Shown piece after piece: positions 6,473-10,768 of a DNA stretch of 27,916 nucleotides. How positions within the stretch are numbered: the stretch's first letter is position 1; each line of letters starts with the position of its first letter. The DNA is from a virus, in the IMG/VR virus record IMGVR_UViG_3300009170_000021, positions 1-27,916 of that record; one strand, written 5' to 3'. The notes below the pieces were generated by a model. The model ran no database searches. It saw only the letters and a list, made by a program, of their open reading frames with translations, and was not told where the DNA came from. Both the position numbers and the translations under genes were made by a program.

Positions 6473-6633
6473 AGGAGATAGGTGTGAGTTGGTTCAACAA
6501 GAAAATGGAGAGACCAATCACCAAATGGGGATTCAGTAGCATTGAGGAGGCTGAGAAGTGGATGGAAATAAGGAAACAACGTACCTCAGGAGGGCATTGG
6601 AGAGTAGTAGAACGAGACATTTTGGAACCATAA
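6469..6633 (+). CDS. 54-residue basic protein, unknown
   Basis: The ATG overlaps the stop of the previous gene. The product MKEIGVSWFNKKMERPITKW then GFSSIEEAEKWMEIRKQRTS and GGHWRVVERDILEP is Trp-rich and basic. The pattern (short strand, helix EEAEKWMEIRKQ, then strand HWRVVER) resembles small beta-alpha-beta phage proteins that display a value and end in a WRVVE strand, but no function can be given. Confidence 0.6.
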   Translation: MKEIGVSWFNKKMERPITKWGFSSIEEAEKWMEIRKQRTSGGHWRVVERDILEP

Positions 6634-6703
6634 AACACCAGCATTTTCGTTATTGGTCATTTATTGGTTATAGTTCACTCTTAAGAAACAAGGTCACATA
6701 GAG

Positions 6704-6737
6704 TTTTATTATTATGAAAAGGATTGTTATATTTAGT
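6704..6737 (+). promoter_or_regulatory. Promoter cassette 9 (TTTTA variant)
   Basis: TTTTA (6704-6708) replaces TTTTG at -33. A 19-nt spacer leads to TATATTTAGT (6728-6737), then TCATAAGATTTAAAA. Confidence 0.75.
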
Positions 6738-6762
6738 TCATAAGATTTAAAAATAAAAGATA

Positions 6763-6924
6763 ATGGTAACTAAGAGTGATGGTTTGTATGTAGTGACTTG
6801 GGTCAATTTATTTGATAACACTCCAAATGTCTATCCTAAGTTGTATACTTCTTATGATGAAGCTAAAGAGTGTGCTGAGGAACTTGGTAGTAATGATTTT
6901 TTTGTTAAAAGGGTCTTTATTTAA
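6763..6924 (+). CDS. 53-residue protein of unknown function
   Basis: MVTKSDGLYVVTWVNLFDNT then PNVYPKLYTSYDEAKECAEE and LGSNDFFVKRVFI. It has a beta-beta-alpha-beta pattern: two strands (LYVVTWV, PKLYTSY), a helix (YDEAKECAEELG) and a final strand (FFVKRVFI), a compact layout often seen in tiny phage proteins. It is the only gene of cassette 9. Not recognised. Confidence 0.6.
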   Translation: MVTKSDGLYVVTWVNLFDNTPNVYPKLYTSYDEAKECAEELGSNDFFVKRVFI

Positions 6925-6939
6925 TAAGTTCACTTAGGA

Positions 6940-6973
6940 TTTTATTACCTAAAAATAGTTTGTTATATTTAGG
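6940..6973 (+). promoter_or_regulatory. Promoter cassette 10 with no gene of its own
   Basis: TTTTA (6940-6944), a 19-nt spacer, TATATTTAGG (6964-6973) and a TATAAGATTTAAAAAG leader. No ATG-initiated gene follows before cassette 11, whose -7 box starts 89 bp downstream. Either the two act in tandem on the gene at 7114, or this cassette has lost its gene. Confidence 0.8.
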
Positions 6974-7028
6974 TATAAGATTTAAAAAGAAATAACAATA
7001 ATAATTAAAAAAACAAGTTAGTTTAGGA

Positions 7029-7062
7029 TTTTAGAAACTAAAAAAGGTTTGTTATATTTAGG
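7029..7062 (+). promoter_or_regulatory. Promoter cassette 11
   Basis: TTTTA (7029-7033), a 19-nt spacer, TATATTTAGG (7053-7062), then TAATAAGATTAAGAAA. It serves the AT-hook-like gene at 7114 after an unusually long A-rich leader. Confidence 0.8.
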
Positions 7063-7113
7063 TAATAAGATTAAGAAATAAGAGTTAATAAAAAACACCA
7101 AAAACAAAAAAAG

Positions 7114-7449
7114 ATGAAAAACGTTCAATTCAAAGCATCTGAGAAGTTGGTTCAAGAAGTAGGAAATGTTGAGTTTGGAGTAGTGAAGCGTGGACGGCCG
7201 GTAGGGAGTGGAGTGAATCCGGAATCAAAGCGTCAGCGCCGTTTGGCTGAACTGAATGAGAAGCGAGCCAATGGAGAGTTGAAGCGAGGACGTCCGGTTG
7301 GAAGTGGTATCAATCCAAATTCAAAGCGTCAATTGCGAATTGCGGAATTGGAAGCAAAACGAGCCAATGGAACCTTGAAAGCAGGTCGTCCAAAGGGTAG
7401 CGGAACCAAAACCGCCCAAACCGAAACCATTGAGGTAGTAGTAGGATAA
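7114..7449 (+). CDS. AT-hook-like repeat DNA-binding protein (paralogue 1)
   Basis: A 111-residue basic protein with three repeats. Each carries an AT-hook core, KRGRPVGSG or AGRPKGSG (GRP at about residues 27, 59 and 91). The first two are followed by NPxSKRQxRxAELxxKRANG, a basic linker and short helix. The GRP core flanked by Lys/Arg is the minor-groove-binding AT-hook motif, so binding to AT-rich DNA is likely. Tandem cores separated by charged helices suggest a nucleoid-like or transcription-modulating protein, acting in the cytoplasm on host or phage DNA. A paralogue with the same design is at 10769, and both end a promoter-cassette cluster and precede a gene-poor stretch. The gene is GC-richer than its neighbours, and its repeated DNA could recombine internally. 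Confidence 0.75.
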   Translation: MKNVQFKASEKLVQEVGNVEFGVVKRGRPVGSGVNPESKRQRRLAELNEKRANGELKRGRPVGSGINPNSKRQLRIAELEAKRANGTLKAGRPKGSGTKTAQTETIEVVVG

Positions 7450-7576
7450 GAAATAAAGGATGGATGGTGAGGGAGAAGGAAGATAGATAATAATACTCCC
7501 AGGGGTTTGATCGTTTACAACCACATAAGGTATCCGGGAATGGAAATCGGTGGCGTCCAGGAAAAATGATCCATAA

Positions 7577-7608
7577 AAACATAGTAGAAACATACTAGAA
7601 ACATAGTG
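7577..7608 (+). repeat. Three tandem 11-bp repeats (AAACATAGTAG)
   Basis: AAACATAGTAG (7577-7587), AAACATACTAG (7588-7598) and AAACATAGTG (7599-7608) follow each other without gaps. They lie just before the stable hairpin at 7615 and could be protein-binding sites. Confidence 0.85.
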
Positions 7609-7614
7609 TGGGAG

Positions 7615-7640
7615 GGGGGGAACCAGGAATGGTTCCCTCC
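7615..7640 (+). other. Very stable hairpin with GGAA tetraloop
   Basis: GGGAACCA (7618-7625) pairs with TGGTTCCC (7630-7637) around GGAA, a GNRA-type loop. The stem extends to 11 bp through a G-T wobble (7617/7638) and two G-C pairs. No T-run follows, so it is more likely a structured RNA element or 3' end than a classical terminator. Confidence 0.65.
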
Positions 7641-7712
7641 AATATATTAAATTGATGTTTAGAGGAATGGTAAGTGGGTGACAAATAAAGAGGTAAGGGT
7701 GAAACGAGGAGT

Positions 7713-7745
7713 GGGGTAGGGGAGGGGTAGGTGACAAACAAGGGG
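7713..7745 (+). other. G-quadruplex-capable G-runs
   Basis: Four runs of four G (7713-7716, 7719-7722, 7724-7727, 7742-7745) are separated by 2, 1 and 14 nt. A four-tetrad quadruplex is possible on the + strand, though the last loop is long. Confidence 0.5.
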
Positions 7746-7845
7746 TGTATGGAGTCATGTTAAGAAATGGTCTGGTGCTTGCATTCACCCACACCTCCAA
7801 ACTTCCTCTTTAAAAAAATATATACTTTTCAAAAAAAAAATACCT

Positions 7846-7874
7846 GGGGGAATGGGGGGCTCCCCCAACCCCCC
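7846..7874. other. G/C-block hairpin beside a ten-A run
   Basis: TGGGGG (7853-7858) and CCCCCA (7862-7867) form an inner stem with loop GCT, and the outer blocks GGGGG (7846-7850) and C7869-7874 can pair around small bulges. A run of ten A (7831-7840) precedes it. Read on the minus strand this is a hairpin followed, five bases later, by ten T, so it could stop leftward transcription, although no minus-strand gene is seen. Confidence 0.6.
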
Positions 7875-7908
7875 TATAGGGAAGCTTGGCGTTTCTCATA
7901 AGAGATCA

Positions 7909-7916
7909 TATATTTA
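7909..7916 (+). promoter_or_regulatory. Possible late-type promoter element TATATTTA
   Basis: TATATTTA is followed by TCACCGTAATAA. The spacing resembles the late elements at 11513 and 12383, but no start codon follows, so if active it would make a noncoding transcript through the repeat region. A chance match in AT-rich DNA is possible. Confidence 0.2.
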
Positions 7917-8109
7917 TCACCGTAATAAAACGTTATTAATTAATAAGCTTACAGCCAAACACCACAGCCAGACCCGCCAAAGTGCGTATAAGAATGTCGA
8001 TAGTGCATCGGTTTAAGTTAGCTAAAGCCAAACAGATTAATAGCAATTTATTCAATTTTACGGGCATTTTCACTATTGACTATGCTTCTGTCTCGGGCGT
8101 TTTCGTTTT

Positions 8110-8126
8110 TGATCACCAGGTGATCA
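8110..8126. promoter_or_regulatory. Perfect 17-bp palindrome, operator-like
   Basis: TGATCACC A GGTGATCA is an inverted repeat with 8-bp perfect arms and a single central base. It lies between direct-repeat copies 2 and 3, at the position expected for a dimeric DNA-binding protein's site. Confidence 0.6.
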
Positions 8127-8215
8127 GGAATTTTCCTTACTATCACTGTTTTGTTTTCGAGGCATTTTCATTATTGAATCATAAAATAAAACATGCTCGT
8201 GATGCTAAGGGTAAA

Positions 8216-8232
8216 GCTAATGATTAATTAGC
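8216..8232. repeat. Inverted repeat GCTAAT/ATTAGC
   Basis: GCTAATGATTAATTAGC has perfect 6-bp arms around GATTA. A related one, TAATAA-AACG-TTATTA, is at 7923-7938. Both lie in the gene-poor region and are short enough to be coincidental. Confidence 0.4.
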
Positions 8233-8358
8233 ACATAGCCTATTTCCCAGGCACTTTCACTATTATTCAATAAATGCTCTCAGGCGAATTCGCTATTGAA
8301 CTGATTGATTAATCACACATTAGCGTAAGGGCGCTACGTGGATAATTTAATTTAGATA

Positions 8359-8392
8359 CTTGTTTTATTAGATAAAAATTGTTATATTTAGC
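8359..8392 (+). promoter_or_regulatory. Promoter cassette 12
   Basis: A weaker -33 (CTTGT, 8359-8363), a 19-nt spacer, and TATATTTAGC (8383-8392). The leader after it is AATAATTAATTAAAAATAAT rather than the usual TATAAGATTTAAAA. Confidence 0.65.
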
Positions 8393-8427
8393 AATAATTA
8401 ATTAAAAATAATTAATAAAAAAGAAAA

Positions 8428-8655
8428 ATGGAAGTATTTAAATTGTGGGTTGAAGAGGATGGTTTGGTAATAATTGAAAATAGATATTTTTTGACCTTTG
8501 ATAAAGCTTATGAAGGTCTAAATAATTTAATTGAAACAATAGCTTGGGAAGGAATGGGCCTTAAATTGACACAATATATTGAAAATAATTTGGTCACTTT
8601 TTATGATAAAGAAGCCAAGATTGGTGTTTATATTAAAGGAGAGGAAATTAATTAA
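8428..8655 (+). CDS. Small acidic protein, unknown; start of the C-poor block
   Basis: A 75-residue protein (MEVFKLWVEEDGLVIIENRY, then FLTFDKAYEGLNNLIETIAW) with a beta-beta-alpha-beta pattern and an acidic character. It resembles other small phage proteins with WVEEDGLVIIENRYF-type strands, but I cannot name a family. Cytosine is scarce (14 in 228 nt), and the cytosine-free stretch begins at 8617, inside this gene. The next promoter's boxes consist of TTAATTAA-type repeats just after its stop. Confidence 0.65.
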   Translation: MEVFKLWVEEDGLVIIENRYFLTFDKAYEGLNNLIETIAWEGMGLKLTQYIENNLVTFYDKEAKIGVYIKGEEIN

Positions 8656-8666
8656 TTAATTTAGAA

Positions 8667-8700
8667 TTTTATTAATTAATATTTATTTATTATATTTAAT
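8667..8700 (+). promoter_or_regulatory. Promoter cassette 13 (TTAATTAA-rich variant)
   Basis: TTTTA (8667-8671), a 19-nt spacer, TATATTTAAT (8691-8700). The usual GG after the -7 box is lost, and the leader is built of AATTAATTAAAA repeats, like cassette 12. Confidence 0.7.
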
Positions 8701-8730
8701 AATAATTAATTAAAATAATTAATAAATAAA

Positions 8731-9051
8731 ATGAAGAAGTTTAAAGAAGGAGAATTGAAGGTTGTTGATTATATTTTAGAAAATGTATTTAGTAGTTTGG
8801 ATGGGGATTATAAGGATTATAAAGAAGGAGATTTGGTAGAATATAAAGTAGGGTTAGATTGGTTTGATATGTGGAGTATTGGAATTAAAATAGAAGAAAT
8901 GATGGAGGAGATTAGTAATAATAGTTTATGGGAGAATTTTGAAATTGAAATATATAATGGGGATGTTTGGAATGTAAAGAGAAGTGTAGAAAATGGGAAG
9001 TTTGAAGATGGAGAAGTTTATAAAGTAAGTTTTAAGTATAAGGTATTTTAA
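8731..9051 (+). CDS. Cytosine-free gene for a small acidic protein
   Basis: A 106-residue protein encoded by 321 nt without a single C in the coding strand. It therefore has no Ala, Pro, Thr, His or Gln, uses only TTA/TTG for Leu, AGT for Ser and AGA for Arg; Cys, although possible, is also absent. The sequence (MKKFKEGELKVVDYILENVF, then GDLVEYKVGLDWFDMWSIGI and EEMMEEISNNSLWENFEIEI) still has a plausible alpha/beta pattern with regular hydrophobic spacing, and it sits properly behind promoter 13 with promoter 14 after it, so it looks like a working gene. Function is not recognised. Its extreme composition differs from every other gene here except the one at 9103. Confidence 0.75.
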   Translation: MKKFKEGELKVVDYILENVFSSLDGDYKDYKEGDLVEYKVGLDWFDMWSIGIKIEEMMEEISNNSLWENFEIEIYNGDVWNVKRSVENGKFEDGEVYKVSFKYKVF

Positions 9052-9079
9052 TAATTAAAAATTATTTGTTATATTTAGG
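9046..9079 (+). promoter_or_regulatory. Promoter cassette 14 (overlaps the preceding stop)
   Basis: TTTTA (9046-9050) overlaps the last codon and stop of the preceding gene. A 19-nt spacer leads to TATATTTAGG (9070-9079), then TATAAGTTTTAAAAA. Confidence 0.75.
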
Positions 9080-9102
9080 TATAAGTTTTAAAAATAAGAA
9101 AA

Positions 9103-9300
9103 ATGACAGTTAAAGAATTGATTGGGATGTTGGAGAAAGTTGAAAATAAAAATTTAAAAGTAGTAATTAGAGAAGAAGATCCATCTGACTATGTTTATTT
9201 TAATAAAATAGATAGTGTAAAAGTAGGGAATGTTTATTATGAGGGGTTAGAAGAATATAAGGTTAGGAAGAGGGTTATAATTGATGGTGGGGTGTTTTAA
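9103..9300 (+). CDS. Small conserved-type protein, nearly C-free
   Basis: A 65-residue protein: MTVKELIGMLEKVENKNLKV then VIREEDPSDYVYFNKIDSVK and a basic C-terminus (YKVRKRVIIDGGVF). The pattern 'helix MTVKELIGMLEKV, strand LKVVIREED, strand KIDSVKV, strand KRVIIDGGVF' matches a group of small phage proteins I have seen, all without assigned function. Its 198 nt hold five C (9107, 9181, 9182, 9185, 9189). Single gene of cassette 14. Confidence 0.7.
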   Translation: MTVKELIGMLEKVENKNLKVVIREEDPSDYVYFNKIDSVKVGNVYYEGLEEYKVRKRVIIDGGVF

Positions 9301-9308
9301 CTTGGGGG

Positions 9309-9342
9309 TTTGGTTTGATTGGATTTATTTGTTATATTTAGG
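9309..9342 (+). promoter_or_regulatory. Promoter cassette 15
   Basis: TTTGG (9309-9313), a 19-nt spacer, TATATTTAGG (9333-9342), then TATAAGTTTTAAAAA. Confidence 0.8.
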
Positions 9343-9366
9343 TATAAGTTTTAAAAATAGATAAAG

Positions 9367-9621
9367 ATGACTATTAACAAAAATTCCCAGTTCTGGTTGG
9401 AGGTTGAGAGTGGAAAGACGGTTACGGTAAACGGTAATGAAGTACCAGTTTGTTATTGGAATTTGAATGTGTTGCGGGGACAGTTGAAAATGTATAGTGT
9501 TGGTTTGAAACCAAACCGTCATTGGAAAATTGGTGATGTGAAGAAGTATTTTGGATTTAAGGGTAATAATGATGAGTTGTTGGGGTTGGTTGAAGGGTTG
9601 ATTAAGGAATTTAAGGGGTAA
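9367..9621 (+). CDS. Small protein of unknown function
   Basis: An 84-residue basic protein: MTINKNSQFWLEVESGKTVT then VNGNEVPVCYWNLNVLRGQL, KMYSVGLKPNRHWKIGDVKK and a helix (NNDELLGLVEGLIKEFKG). Strands are followed by a basic loop (KPNRHWK). Its last third is C-free (9521 to 9644, running past the stop), so the skew fades rather than stopping abruptly. No family is recognised. Single gene of cassette 15. Confidence 0.65.
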   Translation: MTINKNSQFWLEVESGKTVTVNGNEVPVCYWNLNVLRGQLKMYSVGLKPNRHWKIGDVKKYFGFKGNNDELLGLVEGLIKEFKG

Positions 9622-9634
9622 ATGAGTTGAAGGG

Positions 9635-9668
9635 TTTGGTTTAACTGAAACTGATCGTTATATTTATG
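9635..9668 (+). promoter_or_regulatory. Promoter cassette 16
   Basis: TTTGG (9635-9639), a 19-nt spacer, TATATTTATG (9659-9668), then TATAAGATTTAATAA. The -33 and spacer (TTTGGTTTAAC-GAAACTGATCGT) are almost identical to cassette 17. Confidence 0.8.
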
Positions 9669-9691
9669 TATAAGATTTAATAATAAAAATA

Positions 9692-9841
9692 ATGATTAAA
9701 ATGGAAAATTGGAAAAAGAATGGATTTAAGAGTGAGAAAGAATATAACGATTTCTTGGATCAAAAGTCAAAGGCATTGAGGGATAGGATAATGAACAACC
9801 CAGAGTTGCTTGATGTATTTAAGAGGTTGAGACATAAGTGA
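9692..9841 (+). CDS. 49-residue basic helical protein, unknown
   Basis: MIKMENWKKNGFKSEKEYND then FLDQKSKALRDRIMNNPELL and DVFKRLRHK. It is Lys/Arg-rich and predicted helical. A second ATG at 9701 would shorten it by three residues; the first follows the A-rich leader more closely and is used here. Single gene of cassette 16. No family is recognised; such short basic helical proteins often bind nucleic acid or host proteins. Confidence 0.6.
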   Translation: MIKMENWKKNGFKSEKEYNDFLDQKSKALRDRIMNNPELLDVFKRLRHK

Positions 9842-9854
9842 GTGGAGTTAGGGG

Positions 9855-9888
9855 TTTGGTTTAACCGAAACTGATCGTTATATTTAGT
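9855..9888 (+). promoter_or_regulatory. Promoter cassette 17
   Basis: TTTGG (9855-9859), a 19-nt spacer, TATATTTAGT (9879-9888), then TCATAAGATTTAAAAG. Confidence 0.8.
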
Positions 9889-9912
9889 TCATAAGATTTA
9901 AAAGATAAAGAA

Positions 9913-10113
9913 ATGAACAACAATCTGTGGATCGTATTTTGGACTGAGTATAGCGGTTATGATTGTTCAGGTCACAGGATGTTTAACCTGTACAATGGGA
10001 CATATGAAGATGCTTTGAAGTATGGAAAAGCACGTAACGAGGAGACGTTTGAGGAGGTAGTTGTTAAGGCGTTTGACGCAGCGGAGTTGAATAAGACGGG
10101 AGCGATATTTTAA
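9913..10113 (+). CDS. Small protein of unknown function
   Basis: A 66-residue protein: MNNNLWIVFWTEYSGYDCSG then HRMFNLYNGTYEDALKYGKA and an acidic helix (EETFEEVVVKAFDAAELN). The N-terminal strand (LWIVFWTEYSG) and the middle helix (TYEDALKYGKA) resemble the layout of the 53-residue product at 6763 (LYVVTWVNLFDN, then SYDEAKECAEE). The two may be distant members of one small-protein family. Single gene of cassette 17. Confidence 0.65.
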   Translation: MNNNLWIVFWTEYSGYDCSGHRMFNLYNGTYEDALKYGKARNEETFEEVVVKAFDAAELNKTGAIF

Positions 10114-10137
10114 GACCTAAACAACACGCACCCAGGG

Positions 10138-10171
10138 CTTTGACCCAACGCAATCAGGTCGTATATTTACA
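10138..10171 (+). promoter_or_regulatory. Promoter cassette 18 (GC-richer type)
   Basis: CTTTG (10138-10142), a 19-nt spacer containing ACCCAACGCAATCAG, TATATTTACA (10162-10171), then TATAAGTTTTAAAAG. Cassette 19 shares its spacer type. Confidence 0.75.
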
Positions 10172-10216
10172 GTATAAGTTTTAAAAGTAATATACATCAA
10201 CCAAACACAAAGCCAA

Positions 10217-10453
10217 ATGACCATCAACAATGTAAATGTGTCTATAGTTAAGATTCGAGAAGGTAGAGACACAGGTATGTCCTTCGGGGCTATAGGAGCA
10301 GGATACGTTGTAGAGTTATCTAATGAAACACTAACCAACTCAAATGATGATGATTTGTTGGATAGGTACTCCGAACTCAGACATGGGGGTAGGAAGAGTT
10401 TAGAGCGATTGAACGAAATGTTGGTTAATAAATCTTGGGATACCAGTTACTAA
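10217..10453 (+). CDS. Small protein of unknown function
   Basis: A 78-residue protein: MTINNVNVSIVKIREGRDTG then MSFGAIGAGYVVELSNETLT, an acidic stretch (NDDDLLDRYSELRHGG) and a basic helix (RKSLERLNEMLVNKS). The DDDLLDRYSEL helix and the Gly-rich strand SFGAIGAGYVVEL are the main features. I recognise no family. It lies behind cassette 18 with a longer, C-rich leader (CATCAACCAAACACAAAGCC) than the genes to its left. Confidence 0.65.
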   Translation: MTINNVNVSIVKIREGRDTGMSFGAIGAGYVVELSNETLTNSNDDDLLDRYSELRHGGRKSLERLNEMLVNKSWDTSY

Positions 10454-10464
10454 TGTATTCAGGG

Positions 10465-10498
10465 TTTTGACCCACCGTAATCAGATAGTATATTTACG
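10465..10498 (+). promoter_or_regulatory. Promoter cassette 19
   Basis: TTTTG (10465-10469), a 19-nt spacer (ACCCACCGTAATCAGATAG), TATATTTACG (10489-10498), then TATAAGATTTAAAAG. Confidence 0.8.
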
Positions 10499-10539
10499 GT
10501 ATAAGATTTAAAAGTAATACACACCAAAACCAACCGACC

Positions 10540-10662
10540 ATGAATTTTGAAACTGTTATGAACGCTATTTTCACTGTTGGGTCATATGGCTTAATCGCAT
10601 ACAGTGTTTTCTTAGTTACATATCCAATCATCTACACGCTCACTAAGAGCGAAGATAAGTAA
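10540..10662 (+). CDS. 40-residue single-span membrane protein
   Basis: MNFETVMNAIFTVGSYGLIA then YSVFLVTYPIIYTLTKSEDK. Residues 8-34 are hydrophobic and aromatic with a charged tail, consistent with one membrane span and a cytoplasmic C-terminus. It is similar in size to the 40-residue membrane peptide at 5962 but not obviously related. Single gene of cassette 19. Phages often make tiny early membrane proteins that act on host membrane complexes; no specific target can be named. Confidence 0.6.
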   Translation: MNFETVMNAIFTVGSYGLIAYSVFLVTYPIIYTLTKSEDK

Positions 10663-10690
10663 TTCAAACGCAAACAACGCACACTTAGGA

Positions 10691-10724
10691 TTTTAGAACC
10701 GCAAGATTGATCGTTATATTTAGG
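10691..10724 (+). promoter_or_regulatory. Promoter cassette 20
   Basis: TTTTA (10691-10695), a 19-nt spacer, TATATTTAGG (10715-10724), then TATAAGATTTAAAAAAA. It serves the second AT-hook-like gene. Confidence 0.8.
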
Positions 10725-10768
10725 TATAAGATTTAAAAAAAACACACACAAACAAAACACAACACACC

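Larger units (their letters stand above)
8063..8300 (+). repeat. Iteron-like direct repeats, six degenerate copies
   Basis: Copies related to GGCATTTTCACTATTGA start at 8063, 8096, 8127 (weak), 8161, 8250 and 8283, all in the same direction. The spacings are 33, 31, 34, 89 and 33 bp, near three helical turns except for one gap. Copies fall in different reading frames, so they are not a protein-level repeat. Iterons in replication origins are the best-known parallel; binding sites for a regulator are an alternative. Confidence 0.55.
7450..8427 (+). other. Gene-poor region, about 1 kb: likely origin or control region
   Basis: I accept no gene here. Reading frames exist (for example 81 codons at 7982-8227) but lack a promoter cassette, a start context or protein-like composition. 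The stretch holds 11-bp tandem repeats (7577-7608), an 11-bp hairpin with a GGAA loop (7615-7640), four G-runs (7713-7745), a G/C-block hairpin (7846-7874), six degenerate direct repeats (8063-8300), a perfect 17-bp palindrome (8110-8126) and further short inverted repeats (7923-7938, 8216-8232). Repeats at helical-turn spacing next to AT-rich DNA and skewed base content fit a replication origin. A noncoding RNA or a packaging site are alternatives. Confidence 0.55.
8617..9106 (+). other. 490-nt stretch with no cytosine on the + strand
   Basis: No C occurs from 8617 to 9106. The next Cs are at 9107, 9181, 9182, 9185, 9189, 9301 and then 9371, so 8617-9370 (754 nt) contains six. G remains plentiful: 89 of 321 bases in the gene at 8731. 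The depletion is therefore strand-specific rather than plain AT-richness. It covers the end of one gene, promoter 13, a complete gene and promoter 14. Confidence 0.97.

Noticed and set aside
7310-7800. Two minus-strand open frames (90 and 159 codons)
   Set aside because: They are Pro/Ser/Leu-rich shadows of the G-rich + strand, overlap the AT-hook-like gene, and have no promoter, start context or protein-like pattern.
7982-8227. 81-codon + strand frame in the gene-poor region
   Set aside because: It has no promoter cassette or A-rich leader, its composition is odd (Phe/His-rich), and the repeated DNA in it falls in more than one frame. The DNA repeats explain the sequence better.
8063-8300. 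CRISPR array
   Set aside because: The repeats are too degenerate and the spacing too short and uneven; no cas gene is present.
7450-8427. Insertion sequence or transposon remnant
   Set aside because: No transposase frame, no terminal inverted repeats with target duplication, and no recognisable mobile-element gene was seen.
8617-9106. Explaining the C-free stretch as plain AT-richness or a sequencing artefact
   Set aside because: G is about 28% in the gene concerned and only C is missing, and the frame, promoters and stop are intact. AT-richness would lower both G and C.
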